A model generated the notes under the pieces. The model was not told the origin of the DNA. It did not search any database and saw only the letters and a program-made list of their open reading frames with translations. From NCBI GenBank assembly GCA_003258795.1, contig QHMH01000005.1, positions 1 to 64,000 of the forward strand: a stretch of DNA of 64,000 bases, given 5' to 3'. This stretch comes from Candidatus Melainabacteria bacterium (GTDB taxonomy: Bacteria; Cyanobacteriota; Vampirovibrionia; Gastranaerophilales; Gastranaerophilaceae). Position numbers and translations under genes: made by a program. Shown here in pieces: positions 43,129 through 51,793 of this stretch (its first letter is position 1; each line of letters begins with the position of its first letter).

Positions 43129-44343
43129 TTATTTTACTGAAATTTTAGCAAAGTTACGTTTTCCTGATTGAAGAATTCCGTCTTTGTCTATTGCAAAGGA
43201 TATATCAGAGATTTTTTCTCCTTCAAATTTAACGCCACCGCCTTGGATTAGCCTTTTTGCTTCTCCTTTGCTTTGTACAAATTTAAATTCAAGAAGAACG
43301 TCTAATATATTCTTGTTTCTTTCTATAATATACTCTTTTATATCTTGTGGTATTCCCTTGTTGGACACAACGTTGATAAACTCTTGTTTACCGTAATCTG
43401 CACCTTCTTTTGAACAGTATTCTTCTGTTATCATATATGCAAGATTCATTTTTATATCTCTTGGATTTACCCCAGATTTAAGTTCATTTTCTATTTTTGT
43501 TATTTCTTCTGAAGATAAATCTGTTAATAGAGTATAGTATTTAATTATTAAATCATCCGGAATACTCATCAATTTTCCAAACATGTTTTTAGGATCTTCA
43601 GTTAATGATATGCAGTGTTCAGGGTATGTTTTTGACATCTTTTTAACCCCGTCGGTACCTTCCAAAAGTGGTAAAAGCATTACCATTTGCGGATATTTTT
43701 TCCCATATGCTGCTTGAATTTCCCTACCTAATAAAACGTTAAATCTTTGATCTGTTCCGCCAAGTTCTATGTCCGCATCGATAGCAACAGAGTCATAAGC
43801 TTGCATAAGCGGGTAGAAAAACTCGTGTATAGCAATTGGTTTTGCTTCACTCATTCTCTTTGCAAAATCATCTCTTGTAAGCATTTGTGCAACTGTAACT
43901 TGAGAAGAAAGTTTAAGCAAGTCAACAAGGGTCATTTTGTGTAGCCAATCGGCATTGTTCAAAACTTCTGCACTTTCAACGTCAACAATTTTTGAAATTT
44001 GTTCAAAGTATGTTGCAGCATTTCTTTCAACTTCCTCTTTTGTTAGGGAAGGTCTTGTTTCTGATTTTCCACTTGGATCTCCAACCATCGCAGTTGCGCC
44101 ACCAACTAATAATACAATCTTATGCCCTAATTTTTGAAATTCTCTCAACTTCTTCATTACAACGCTGTGTCCCAAATGTAGGTCAGGTCTTGTAGGATCC
44201 ATTCCAAGCTTGATTCTTAAAGGCTTGTTATTCTCTTTTGCATATTGTAATCTTTGTGCTAATTCTTTAACTCCTCCTGGGAGAACTTCTGCCCCCCTTG
44301 CTAAAAACTCTGCTTGCTTTAAAAACTCTTCTTTTATTTCCAT
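43129..44343 (-). CDS. tyrS: Tyrosyl-tRNA synthetase
   Basis: 404 aa. Class I synthetase: HIGH variant HLGH in DPTRPDLHLGHSVV, GGTDQRFNVL, and KMSKT for KMSKS. A C-terminal S4 RNA-binding domain (KGEAKRLIQGGGVKFEGE) closes the protein; the sequence fits the TyrZ-type branch. A strong GGAGAAG site precedes the ATG. It leads the operon tyrS-cysK-cysE. Confidence 0.96.
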   Translation of the reverse strand: MEIKEEFLKQAEFLARGAEVLPGGVKELAQRLQYAKENNKPLRIKLGMDPTRPDLHLGHSVVMKKLREFQKLGHKIVLLVGGATAMVGDPSGKSETRPSLTKEEVERNAATYFEQISKIVDVESAEVLNNADWLHKMTLVDLLKLSSQVTVAQMLTRDDFAKRMSEAKPIAIHEFFYPLMQAYDSVAIDADIELGGTDQRFNVLLGREIQAAYGKKYPQMVMLLPLLEGTDGVKKMSKTYPEHCISLTEDPKNMFGKLMSIPDDLIIKYYTLLTDLSSEEITKIENELKSGVNPRDIKMNLAYMITEEYCSKEGADYGKQEFINVVSNKGIPQDIKEYIIERNKNILDVLLEFKFVQSKGEAKRLIQGGGVKFEGEKISDISFAIDKDGILQSGKRNFAKISVK

Positions 44344-44406
44344 TAACTTCTCCTTTTCTTAGATTATAACTCAAAAAAAGTTTATAAGTTTATTTGTAAA
44401 CCTTGT

Positions 44407-44435
44407 TTGACATCTCTTTGCTTTAATAATAATAT
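44407..44435 (+). promoter_or_regulatory. Near-consensus sigma-70 promoter of the SecA-like gene
   Basis: Perfect TTGACA at 44407-44412, 17-base spacer, TAATAT at 44430-44435. A start near 44442 gives a leader of about 28 nt with TTGGAGA before the ATG at 44470. This is one of the strongest-looking promoters in the window. Confidence 0.8.
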
Positions 44436-44469
44436 AAACTTAATTATTTAACGAATTGGAGAATATCTT

Positions 44470-45939
44470 ATGAATGGTGTTATAAAAAAAATTAACAAAT
44501 TAAAATCTGTATATGCTGATTTTAGTGAAGAAGAATTAAAAAATAAGACAGAAGAATTCTTATCTTCAATAAATAATAAAAAAAATAATTATAAAAAACT
44601 TTTACCAAATATGCTTGCAGTATTTAATGAAGCCTTATTGAGAGGGCTTGGAATATCTCTCTTTGATAACCAAATTGAATCTGCCCTATTGATGAATAAA
44701 GGATTGGTTGTTCAAACTTCTGCAGGGGAAGGAAAATCATTTTCTGTACTTGCTGCAGCTTATTTGTCTTATATGTTGAACGGCAAAGTCCATATCGCAG
44801 AAGCTGATGAATTTCTCTTGCAAAGAGAATTTAATAAAGCCCAAAGAATATTTAAACTCCTCGGTCTTAATGTTGGAGTAATCGTAGCCAAAGATTCGGT
44901 TGAATATGAAGAAATTAACAAAACTGATTCTTATAACTGTGACATCGTTTTTGTGAATCTTGTAGAAACTGCATTCGATTTTATGAAGAAAAAAGTCGAT
45001 TTATCTAATATTGGTTTAGTTATTGATGATATAGATAGAATTCTTGCAAAAAAAGAACCAGAAATTGTAGTTTTAATTAACGAACAAAAATCTGATTATG
45101 ATAAAATGCCTTTAGTAGAATTTGTGAAAAATTATAAATCTTTTTCTGGAACAGGAAGCTTTTTATTAAAAAATTCAAATTTCTTTAAAAAAGTTTTATC
45201 GAAAAAAACAATTTTGGTAAAAGATAATATAAAATCAGTAAAAATTGAGATAAATGACGACATTTCAAGGACAAAAACGGACAAATATGATAAAATTTTG
45301 GACGAAGTTTTAGAAATTCACAAATATAGATGCCCGATAATTGTCGGTGTTCCATATGCAAATGATTTGTCAGAAATAACCTCAAGATTTGAAAAAAAGG
45401 GTCTTAATTTTAGTGTCGTAAATGGGCTAAACATCAATAAAGACGCCTTTGAAACCTCACAAGCAGGACGTTTAAATCAGGTTACTATTATATGCAAAGA
45501 AAATGGTGTTGATATCCCAACAGGTGGAGATTCTTTTTATCTTGCATTATCAACATATAAATCCTTCAATATCAATAAAGAACCAGCTTTAGAGGATTCT
45601 CAATGGAGAGATGCTTATGGCTTGGCAAAGAAAACAGCAGAAGTTGAAAAACAAGAAGTAGAGAGCCTTGGCGGTATTTATAGTATAGTTACAGAACATT
45701 CCGATATGGATGATTATTTTAAATCTCTTTCTGCAAGAAGAGGTGAGGCTGGTTCAGTTAAATTCTTTGTTTCATTACAAGATGACTCTATGAAAAACAT
45801 AAATATAGATAGATTTTTAGCCTTAATAAATAAATTTAATCTGAATGAAGGTATAATACTTAATAATACATTGGTTTCAACTTTACTAATTAAATATGCA
45901 ACTCTTGTTAATTCAATAAAAGATAGATTGGTAAAATAA
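44470..45939 (+). CDS. Reduced SecA-like ATPase (two NBDs only)
   Basis: 489 aa. Aligned by eye to the full SecA encoded at 55824, it keeps NBD1 (Q-motif region GISLFDNQIESALLMNKG, Walker A QTSAGEGKS with Lys89, DDID at residues 186-189) and NBD2 (CPIIVGVPYANDLSEI, QAGRLNQVTIICK, LGGIYSIVTEHSDMDDY, SARRGEAGSVKFFVSLQD). Preprotein cross-linking, helical-scaffold, wing and zinc domains are missing or very small. The Walker B glutamate position is Asp187, and motif VI QLRGRAARQGDPGS has shrunk to ARRGEAGS. It may be an accessory SecA2-type factor or a non-translocase NTPase. It is 1 nt upstream of a U32-like gene. Confidence 0.75.
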   Translation: MNGVIKKINKLKSVYADFSEEELKNKTEEFLSSINNKKNNYKKLLPNMLAVFNEALLRGLGISLFDNQIESALLMNKGLVVQTSAGEGKSFSVLAAAYLSYMLNGKVHIAEADEFLLQREFNKAQRIFKLLGLNVGVIVAKDSVEYEEINKTDSYNCDIVFVNLVETAFDFMKKKVDLSNIGLVIDDIDRILAKKEPEIVVLINEQKSDYDKMPLVEFVKNYKSFSGTGSFLLKNSNFFKKVLSKKTILVKDNIKSVKIEINDDISRTKTDKYDKILDEVLEIHKYRCPIIVGVPYANDLSEITSRFEKKGLNFSVVNGLNINKDAFETSQAGRLNQVTIICKENGVDIPTGGDSFYLALSTYKSFNINKEPALEDSQWRDAYGLAKKTAEVEKQEVESLGGIYSIVTEHSDMDDYFKSLSARRGEAGSVKFFVSLQDDSMKNINIDRFLALINKFNLNEGIILNNTLVSTLLIKYATLVNSIKDRLVK

Positions 45940-45940
45940 T

Positions 45941-46906
45941 ATGACTAAATTACGTTTTGATAATGCTATTTGGTCTTTACCATTACTATTTAGCGAAGAT
46001 ATATTTGCTATAAGCTTTTTAGATACTTTAAAATATGCAAAATTAGATTATAAATTTGAATTATATGGATGTCCAGTTTGTGCTTGGAATGCAGGTATCA
46101 CTTCATTTCTGTCATCAAATGATATAGGATTTTTCGAGCGTACACTTGAACTTTTTAGATTAAAAAATGTTGTTCCTGTAATTTCTTTTACAAAACACAA
46201 TTTAAACAATATTGATTTGGAAGATAAATTTTGTAATGATTTGCTTGAATTAGCGATGAATTATGAATCGAATTTTGTAATTTCTTCTGATAAATTATAC
46301 AAACACATAAAGAAGAAATTCCCTACTGCATATTGCATTTCCTCTCCTACTAAACCGATTTTTGATACAGATAAAGATAAAGAATTTTCTTATTATCAAA
46401 ATTTGCTTAAATCCTACGATCGAGTTATTTTAAGACCTGAATTTGTAAAAAATTTTAAAGGTTTTATCGAAGGTATTTCTGATCTTTCAAGAGTGGAAAT
46501 AGTAGTTAATTCAACTTGCTTACCATATTGTAAAAATGCAAAAGAGGAAATAAAATATTTTGAATCTTTAACCATATCTGATGAGCCGAAAGAGTATCGA
46601 TGTGTAAAGGATTATTGTTATCCTCTAAATTTGAATTTACCTCTTTTTATGAGTAACGATGAAATAAAATATTTTTATAATATGGGTGTTCGACACTTTA
46701 GGATACTGCCTACAATGTTGGAAAAAAATGTTAGTGACACAATATTGTTTGACATTTGTAATTATATTTTTGATGATAATACAAATAAATCTCTAATCTT
46801 TAACAATGCTCTGAAAAATCTGGAATCTGTTAATGATTTTTATTCATCTGAAATCATAAAGAATTCAAAAATTCAAAATATAAGGCATCAAAGAAATTTG
46901 TTTTAA
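45941..46906 (+). CDS. U32-like family paralogue E (uncharacterised)
   Basis: 321 aa, co-transcribed with the SecA-like gene (1-nt gap). Belongs with four convergent neighbours to one family: start FDNAIWSLPLLFSEDIFA, YGCPVCAWNAG, RVILRPEFVKNF, VVNSTCLPYCKNAKEE, and a closing VRHFRILP strand. The TIM-barrel-like order, the C-x3-C motif after a VN strand and the final G-x-R-H-x-[RK]-I strand recall U32 proteins (UbiV, TrhP). A distal cysteine pair is seen (YRCVKDYC). Function unknown. Its stop overlaps paralogue D's stop by 4 nt. Confidence 0.62.
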   Translation: MTKLRFDNAIWSLPLLFSEDIFAISFLDTLKYAKLDYKFELYGCPVCAWNAGITSFLSSNDIGFFERTLELFRLKNVVPVISFTKHNLNNIDLEDKFCNDLLELAMNYESNFVISSDKLYKHIKKKFPTAYCISSPTKPIFDTDKDKEFSYYQNLLKSYDRVILRPEFVKNFKGFIEGISDLSRVEIVVNSTCLPYCKNAKEEIKYFESLTISDEPKEYRCVKDYCYPLNLNLPLFMSNDEIKYFYNMGVRHFRILPTMLEKNVSDTILFDICNYIFDDNTNKSLIFNNALKNLESVNDFYSSEIIKNSKIQNIRHQRNLF

Positions 46907-47880
46907 ATTTCAAGAAGGTTAACTCTATGATAAAAATTCATAGAAAAAAAGTTTTTTTGAAACTCAGAATGAAAAATATTTCTTTTATTTAAATCATTTA
47001 AATCGTATCTTATAATTTGTGAATATTTTTGAAAATCTCCGTCTGTATTGAACATATATTCATTAAATATTGTTTCAAGAAAGGATATTGGTATGTTATA
47101 GGATGACAAAATAAGATTATTGATTTTTGATTTTGTAAAATTATTTATTAAGTCTTTTTCTATAATACATAAATTGGTGAATTTTGATTTAATTCCAAAA
47201 AGCTTTTCATCAATATCTTTTGGACATACAAAATTTGAGGAAGTTATATTAAAACAATCTTTGAAATGTTGGCAATTCATTTTGCAAGAATCGTTAATAG
47301 GAACTTGAATTTTGTTTATATCAGAGATTTTATCAATAGATTCTAATAAATGTTTTTTTGCAAACTCTGGTCTTACAATTACTTTATCAAATTTTGTAAT
47401 TAGTTCATTATACAATGAGCATTCACCCGCTTTATCGTCAACTCCCTGATAATTTAGTTTTGGATACATTACTGAAGATGTGATAATTGAATTAGTGTAT
47501 TTGTTTTTTATATAATCAAACAAAACATCAGATGCAACAATAAATTCGCTATTATATTGTGTTGAAAGTTCTAAAAATTTATTACAAAATACATCATCTA
47601 AATCTTTTGAAGTTAAGTCATATTGTGAAAAATTTATTAAAGGTGTAATTGAAAGAGTTTGATATGTTTGCAATACTTTTTCTATATACTTCAAATCTTC
47701 AAATTTCATAAAGCTATCAAAGTTTAAAGACCACTTGCATTTTATTGTTCCATATGCATATTTAATTGGGTTTTTAATCTGCAATTTGTTTGACAAGTTA
47801 CCTATCGCAATAGCATATTCATCTTTAGAAAATAGAATTGGTAAAATCCAGTTTATATTATCATTTTTTAGAATAGACAT
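46903..47880 (-). CDS. U32-like family paralogue D (uncharacterised)
   Basis: 325 aa. Same layout as the other paralogues: NINWILPILFSKDEYAI at the start, KYAYGTIKCKWSL, KVIVRPEFAKKHL, and PINDSCKMNCQHFKDCFN with three cysteines plus a fourth in NFVCPKDI. The last strand (NLILSSYNIP) has lost the conserved basic residue pattern. Last gene of a four-gene minus-strand operon. No signal peptide. Family function unknown. Confidence 0.6.
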   Translation of the reverse strand: MSILKNDNINWILPILFSKDEYAIAIGNLSNKLQIKNPIKYAYGTIKCKWSLNFDSFMKFEDLKYIEKVLQTYQTLSITPLINFSQYDLTSKDLDDVFCNKFLELSTQYNSEFIVASDVLFDYIKNKYTNSIITSSVMYPKLNYQGVDDKAGECSLYNELITKFDKVIVRPEFAKKHLLESIDKISDINKIQVPINDSCKMNCQHFKDCFNITSSNFVCPKDIDEKLFGIKSKFTNLCIIEKDLINNFTKSKINNLILSSYNIPISFLETIFNEYMFNTDGDFQKYSQIIRYDLNDLNKRNIFHSEFQKNFFSMNFYHRVNLLEI

Positions 47881-47892
47881 TCTAACTCCTTT

Positions 47893-48732
47893 TTAAAATA
47901 CTTTGTTAAACATTACTTTTTCAGCAAATGATGTTGTTATATATCCAGAAAGCCCTGTAGGTTCAAACATATAACTCATAATTTTATCAAATAAATCTCC
48001 AAAATTTTCGTAATTTTGGTAAATTCTAAAGTTTTTTATTCCAACATCTTTAATTAAAAATTCCATTTCATCTTTGTCTAAAACATATGAACAATCAATG
48101 TTGTCAAATAAGAAATTTTGATATGCAGAAATATCTTCATTATTAGTATTACTCATCTTAAATTCTTCTTTTATTTCAGGAAAATAATTTACAATAATTT
48201 CAATTTTTGATAGATCTTCAAAGTCTTTATATTCATTTTTGAAATTATTTTTTACATAAGCTGGAGATAGAATTACCCTATCATATTGTCTAATATATTC
48301 GTTGTAGAAGTTGCTATTTACGTTTAAATCTTGCATATCACCACTGAAAAGAATCTTTAAATTGTTTATTTCGTTTTTTAGCCTTAATACTGCATCAGGT
48401 TTCCAGGATAGTATGATTTCACTTTCATTTTGTGTTGCATATAAAACTAAATTTTTAAAATTTTTTTCTAAAAAAAATAGGGAATCTTCCGTTTTATATG
48501 TTAAATCAAATTGAGATTTTATGCCATAAAGTCTTGTATAAGCTGCATTATAAAAATTAGAAAAAGCTGCAGAATTTTTCATTAAAGTTCTATTTGGAGT
48601 TCCGTAAATACATTTGATCGGATTTTTTAAATTTATTGCAGAAATCATTGTTACCAAGAACTGTAACATTCCTGGTCTTTTTCCTAACAATGGTAATGTC
48701 CAATTTAAATCATTTTCATATTTTAATATCAC
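47893..48732 (-). CDS. U32-like family paralogue C, cysteines lost
   Basis: 279 aa, the shortest and most divergent paralogue: LNWTLPLLGKRPGMLQFL start, RVILSPAYVKNNF and GIKNFRIYQN end. The segment equivalent to the C-x3-C motif reads IIVNYFPEIKEEFKMS and has no cysteine, so it cannot hold the same cluster. It may be a structural partner of the Cys-containing copies, or a decaying gene; the frame is intact. 12-nt spacing to paralogue D. Confidence 0.55.
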   Translation of the reverse strand: MILKYENDLNWTLPLLGKRPGMLQFLVTMISAINLKNPIKCIYGTPNRTLMKNSAAFSNFYNAAYTRLYGIKSQFDLTYKTEDSLFFLEKNFKNLVLYATQNESEIILSWKPDAVLRLKNEINNLKILFSGDMQDLNVNSNFYNEYIRQYDRVILSPAYVKNNFKNEYKDFEDLSKIEIIVNYFPEIKEEFKMSNTNNEDISAYQNFLFDNIDCSYVLDKDEMEFLIKDVGIKNFRIYQNYENFGDLFDKIMSYMFEPTGLSGYITTSFAEKVMFNKVF

Positions 48733-48758
48733 TATCTACCAACCTTCATTTTATGATT

Positions 48759-49763
48759 TTACATTATTTCCACATTATCTTTAATAAAAGTTTCTACCAT
48801 ATATTTTTGTTCTAATGGAATAAACTCATTAGATTTTATGATTTTTTTTAGTTTTTCTCTTGCAAGTGGCATTATACTTTGAAATCCTCCATCTGTTTTA
48901 AATATATATTGCATAATTATAGAAAACAAAAAAGCAGGATGGTAATGTCTACCTTGAATTTTAAGATGTTTCACACCGACATTATATATAAGGTTGTCTA
49001 TAAATTCTTTTTTAGACATAAGGGTATAATTTAATGATTTTTCTAACCCCATATTGCTTGTAAAAATGTCTCGTCCGCATCTCGACATATATGGAGAACC
49101 AAGTTTGTTCTTTGAATTATAACAAGCAACAGCCATAGGGCATCCGGGGATACAGGTTTCGTTTATTAAAACTTCAATTTTTTTTATATCTTTAATTTGC
49201 TCCGCATCTTTTTCCAACGAACTTATTGAATATTCTGGTCTTACAACTACTCTATCAAACTTTTCAAGTAGATTATTATAAAATAAAAGCTCGCTTCCAG
49301 CCTTCTGCATTGCTCTTTTTCTTAAATCATGAAATTCCATTTTTGCTTGTAAAATTGATGCTACACATTTAGCTTCAGGGTATCTACTTTTTATATGATT
49401 ATAAAGATTATCGGCTGAAACAATAAATTCACAATTATTTTTTACTCCAAAATCCAAGATATGATTTGAAAATTCATCTTGTAAATCTGCATCAGTAACT
49501 CTTGGGTTTGTGAATGTAAATGTTGGAACAAAGCCAGCGTCAATGATTTTTAAAATTAAATCTTCTACAAAACCCCTATCAAAAAATATAAAACTTGAAT
49601 CTCTGCCACCAGCCCATTTTGAAAACATAGAACCATAAGTGTACATTGTAGGCATTTTTTCCCCAAGTTCTTTCATAATGTAAGATAGGGTAAATATAAT
49701 TTCATCGTGACAAAACATTAAAGGAAGATTCCAAGAAACATTTTCATATTTTAAAACTGACAT
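48759..49763 (-). CDS. U32-like family paralogue B (uncharacterised)
   Basis: 334 aa. NVSWNLPLMFCHDEIIF start, YTYGSMFSKWAGG, FVPTFTFTNPRVTDADL, RVVVRPEYSISSL, LINETCIPGCPMAVACYN with three cysteines and a fourth in MSRCGRD, then VKHLKIQGRHYHP, which closely resembles the FKIEGR strand of the true U32 protein at 20703. This copy gives the best argument for a U32 relationship. Gap of 6 nt to paralogue A. Confidence 0.62.
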   Translation of the reverse strand: MSVLKYENVSWNLPLMFCHDEIIFTLSYIMKELGEKMPTMYTYGSMFSKWAGGRDSSFIFFDRGFVEDLILKIIDAGFVPTFTFTNPRVTDADLQDEFSNHILDFGVKNNCEFIVSADNLYNHIKSRYPEAKCVASILQAKMEFHDLRKRAMQKAGSELLFYNNLLEKFDRVVVRPEYSISSLEKDAEQIKDIKKIEVLINETCIPGCPMAVACYNSKNKLGSPYMSRCGRDIFTSNMGLEKSLNYTLMSKKEFIDNLIYNVGVKHLKIQGRHYHPAFLFSIIMQYIFKTDGGFQSIMPLAREKLKKIIKSNEFIPLEQKYMVETFIKDNVEIM

Positions 49764-49769
49764 ATTCTC

Positions 49770-50633
49770 TTACCTTTCTCCATAATGATTTACCATATTC
49801 ATAATTAGTGAACTTACTCCATACTCTGATAACATATATCCTAAAATCGTTGATATAAATTCTCCTTTTGAATGCTTTCCAGCACGTAATTTCAAATGTC
49901 TAATTCCACATTCATTTATAAGCTTTGAAATTTCTTCGTGAGTTAAAGATAAGGAATTTTTATATAAATCGTTAAAATTCATATCTTTCATAGGACATTC
50001 TTTATACTCTATTCCCATTTCAACTGTTTCATAATGCTCTTTTCTTTTTGGGCAATTTGCTATGCAAGGATTGTTTACTATAACCTCAAATCTTGAAGTG
50101 TCTTCATATTTTTCAAAGTCTTGTGTAAAGCCATTTTTCACGTATTCAGGAAGTAAAACAACTCTTTCATATTTGTCCAATAACCTTTTATAATACTCAA
50201 CCTCTTTACCTCGCTCTAATTCATAGTAAGACTTCATTGCAGAAGCAATGCACTTTGCGTTTGGATATCTTGATTTTATATGATTGTAAAGTATATCAGA
50301 TGTTATCAAAAATTCAGAATAAGGAGAATATACATCTAAAAAATCATTAGCAAATTCATCTTTTAGCTTTTCTTCATCAATATTTTTTGCAGCGAAAGCA
50401 ACGACAGGAATTACTTCATTTTCGAATACAAATCTTGGAATATTTATTTCGTCTTGTAAGTACATTGGAGCTATTTCTCCACCATTCCAAGCATTCAAAA
50501 GCCCACCATATGCGTATTTAAAAGGGAATGGATCTCCTGCCTCTTTTATTATATTTAATAATCCAAAAACAAGTTCGTGATTTTCAAATAAAAAAGGTAC
50601 ACTCCAAAAAACATTTTTGTATCTTTCGTACAT
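49770..50633 (-). CDS. U32-like family paralogue A (uncharacterised)
   Basis: 287 aa, first gene of the minus-strand operon, with a GAGGAGAATT ribosome binding site and a near-consensus promoter. NVFWSVPFLFENHELVF start, YAYGGLLNAWNGG, RVVLLPEYVKNGF, VIVNNPCIANCPKRKEHY, a fourth Cys in KECPMKD, and IRHLKLRAG near the end. The VN-x2-C-x3-CP-x-R-x2-HY motif is the clearest in the set. No recognised functional assignment. Confidence 0.62.
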   Translation of the reverse strand: MYERYKNVFWSVPFLFENHELVFGLLNIIKEAGDPFPFKYAYGGLLNAWNGGEIAPMYLQDEINIPRFVFENEVIPVVAFAAKNIDEEKLKDEFANDFLDVYSPYSEFLITSDILYNHIKSRYPNAKCIASAMKSYYELERGKEVEYYKRLLDKYERVVLLPEYVKNGFTQDFEKYEDTSRFEVIVNNPCIANCPKRKEHYETVEMGIEYKECPMKDMNFNDLYKNSLSLTHEEISKLINECGIRHLKLRAGKHSKGEFISTILGYMLSEYGVSSLIMNMVNHYGER

Positions 50634-50651
50634 AATTCTCCTCTTAATTAG

Positions 50652-50679
50652 ATTATCTCTTATAAAGAAAGGAAGTCAA
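50652..50679 (-). promoter_or_regulatory. Near-consensus promoter of the U32-like operon
   Basis: On the minus strand TTGACT (50679-50674), a 16-base spacer and GATAAT (50657-50652) lie directly after a terminator and about 20 nt before the start codon at 50633. Good match to a sigma-70 promoter. Confidence 0.72.
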
Positions 50680-50681
50680 AC

Positions 50682-50707
50682 AAAAAAAAAGAGGCTTAAA
50701 TAGCCTC
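50682..50707 (-). terminator. Terminator insulating the U32-like operon
   Basis: On the minus strand GAGGCT pairs with AGCCTC across ATTTA, followed by nine T. It ends transcription coming from the surE side before the U32-like promoter. Confidence 0.85.
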
Positions 50708-50770
50708 CGGAATGCAATCTTTTTTGATTCCTCGATGTGTGTTGTGATGTTTAGAAGTTTCTCGTGTTTA
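50682..50770 (-). ncRNA. Candidate small RNA upstream of surE (antisense side)
   Basis: The minus-strand terminator has no coding gene upstream of it. The 60 nt before it are purine-poor and largely unstructured (AAACATCACAACACACATC), with a small hairpin AGAA/TTCT at the 5' side and GGAATC/GATT..ATTCC before the terminator; TATATA near 50777 could be its -10. The layout (short hairpin, single-stranded C/A stretch, terminator hairpin) resembles small trans-acting RNAs such as cyanobacterial Yfr1, but the Yfr1 core sequence is not present. Confidence 0.35.
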
Positions 50771-50839
50771 CATGTATATAAAGTCTTTAGCATAAAGTTG
50801 ATTTCAAAAATTATTATATTTGTTACAAAACGTAATATA

Positions 50840-50868
50840 TTGTAAAAGGCTTGATAATAGTGTATAAT
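50840..50868 (+). promoter_or_regulatory. Sigma-70 promoter of surE
   Basis: TTGTAA at 50840-50845, 17-base spacer, perfect TATAAT at 50863-50868; the ATG at 50904 follows a GTGAGGA ribosome binding site. Confidence 0.65.
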
Positions 50869-50903
50869 GAGGATGTACAATCGGGAGTAAGTGAGGATTA
50901 AAT

Positions 50904-51695
50904 ATGAAAATTTTGATGTCAAATGATGATGGCATATCGGCAAATGGTATAAAGGTTTTGTCTGAAACTCTTGCCGAAGAACACGATGTATATATTGTTG
51001 CCCCTGATAGAGAAAGGAGTGCAGCAGGTCATTCTTTAACACTTCATACTCCATTGAGGGTTGAAGAGTTGGAAACTCGTAATGGAATTAAGCGCCGTTG
51101 GGTTACTACTGGGACCCCTGGAGATTGTGTTAAAATAGGGATTAGTGCGATTTTGAGTGAAGAAGAAAAGCCAGATTTGGTTATTTCTGGGATAAATCAT
51201 GGTCCTAACTTGGCTTCTGATATTTTGTACTCTGGGACTGTAAGTTGTGCGATGGAAGGTGCCATGTTGGGAATTCCGAGTATGGCTGTATCCCTTGTGG
51301 GGCTTCGTTATGACGTGGAAGACTTTAAGTTTGCGGCACAATTTGTAAAGAGTCTTTTGCCTAAGTTGAAAAACTTTCAATTTCCTAAAAAAACTATTTT
51401 AAATATCAACGTTCCTGCACTTCCACCTGAGGATATTGTTGGAATTTCAGTTGCTCAGTTAGGGGATAAAACATACACAAATACTTATGAAAAAAGAATT
51501 GACCCTCGTGGAAAAGTCTACTACTGGCTGGCTGGAGAGCTTATTCAAAATTCTGATGAAGTCGAAACAGATATCGCTGCAGTAAGAAATAATAGGATTT
51601 CGATTACACCTATTAGCTACGATATGACTCGACAAAGCCTGATTAAAGAACTTGACGGATTACTTTGTGCTAATGGTAATTGTAATTGGTATTAA
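50904..51695 (+). CDS. surE: 5'-nucleotidase SurE
   Basis: 263 aa. SurE dephosphorylates nucleoside 5'- and 3'-monophosphates. Metal-binding NDDG at residues 8-11, DRERSAAGHSLTLHTPLR, TPGDCVKIG, SGINHGPNLASDILYSGTV (metal-binding Asn) are the family motifs. Full length. Monocistronic: own promoter and a strong terminator after it. Confidence 0.95.
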   Translation: MKILMSNDDGISANGIKVLSETLAEEHDVYIVAPDRERSAAGHSLTLHTPLRVEELETRNGIKRRWVTTGTPGDCVKIGISAILSEEEKPDLVISGINHGPNLASDILYSGTVSCAMEGAMLGIPSMAVSLVGLRYDVEDFKFAAQFVKSLLPKLKNFQFPKKTILNINVPALPPEDIVGISVAQLGDKTYTNTYEKRIDPRGKVYYWLAGELIQNSDEVETDIAAVRNNRISITPISYDMTRQSLIKELDGLLCANGNCNWY

Positions 51696-51721
51696 AATTT
51701 TATTTTTATAATTTTTTAGGT

Positions 51722-51758
51722 AGAAAATCTCAAAAATTTTTGAGATTTTCTTTTTTTA
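51722..51758 (+). terminator. Intrinsic terminator after surE
   Basis: A perfect 30-base palindrome (AGAAAATCTCAAAAA and its complement, 51722-51751) followed by seven T. Confidence 0.92.
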
Positions 51759-51793
51759 TTGGATTTTATTATCAGCAAATTTTTTGTTTTTTT

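Noticed and set aside
50653..51054. Minus-strand open frame of 133 codons overlapping surE and its upstream region
   Set aside because: It covers the antisense of surE, has no ribosome binding site, and includes the terminator and the surE promoter; the amino-acid make-up is a shadow frame.
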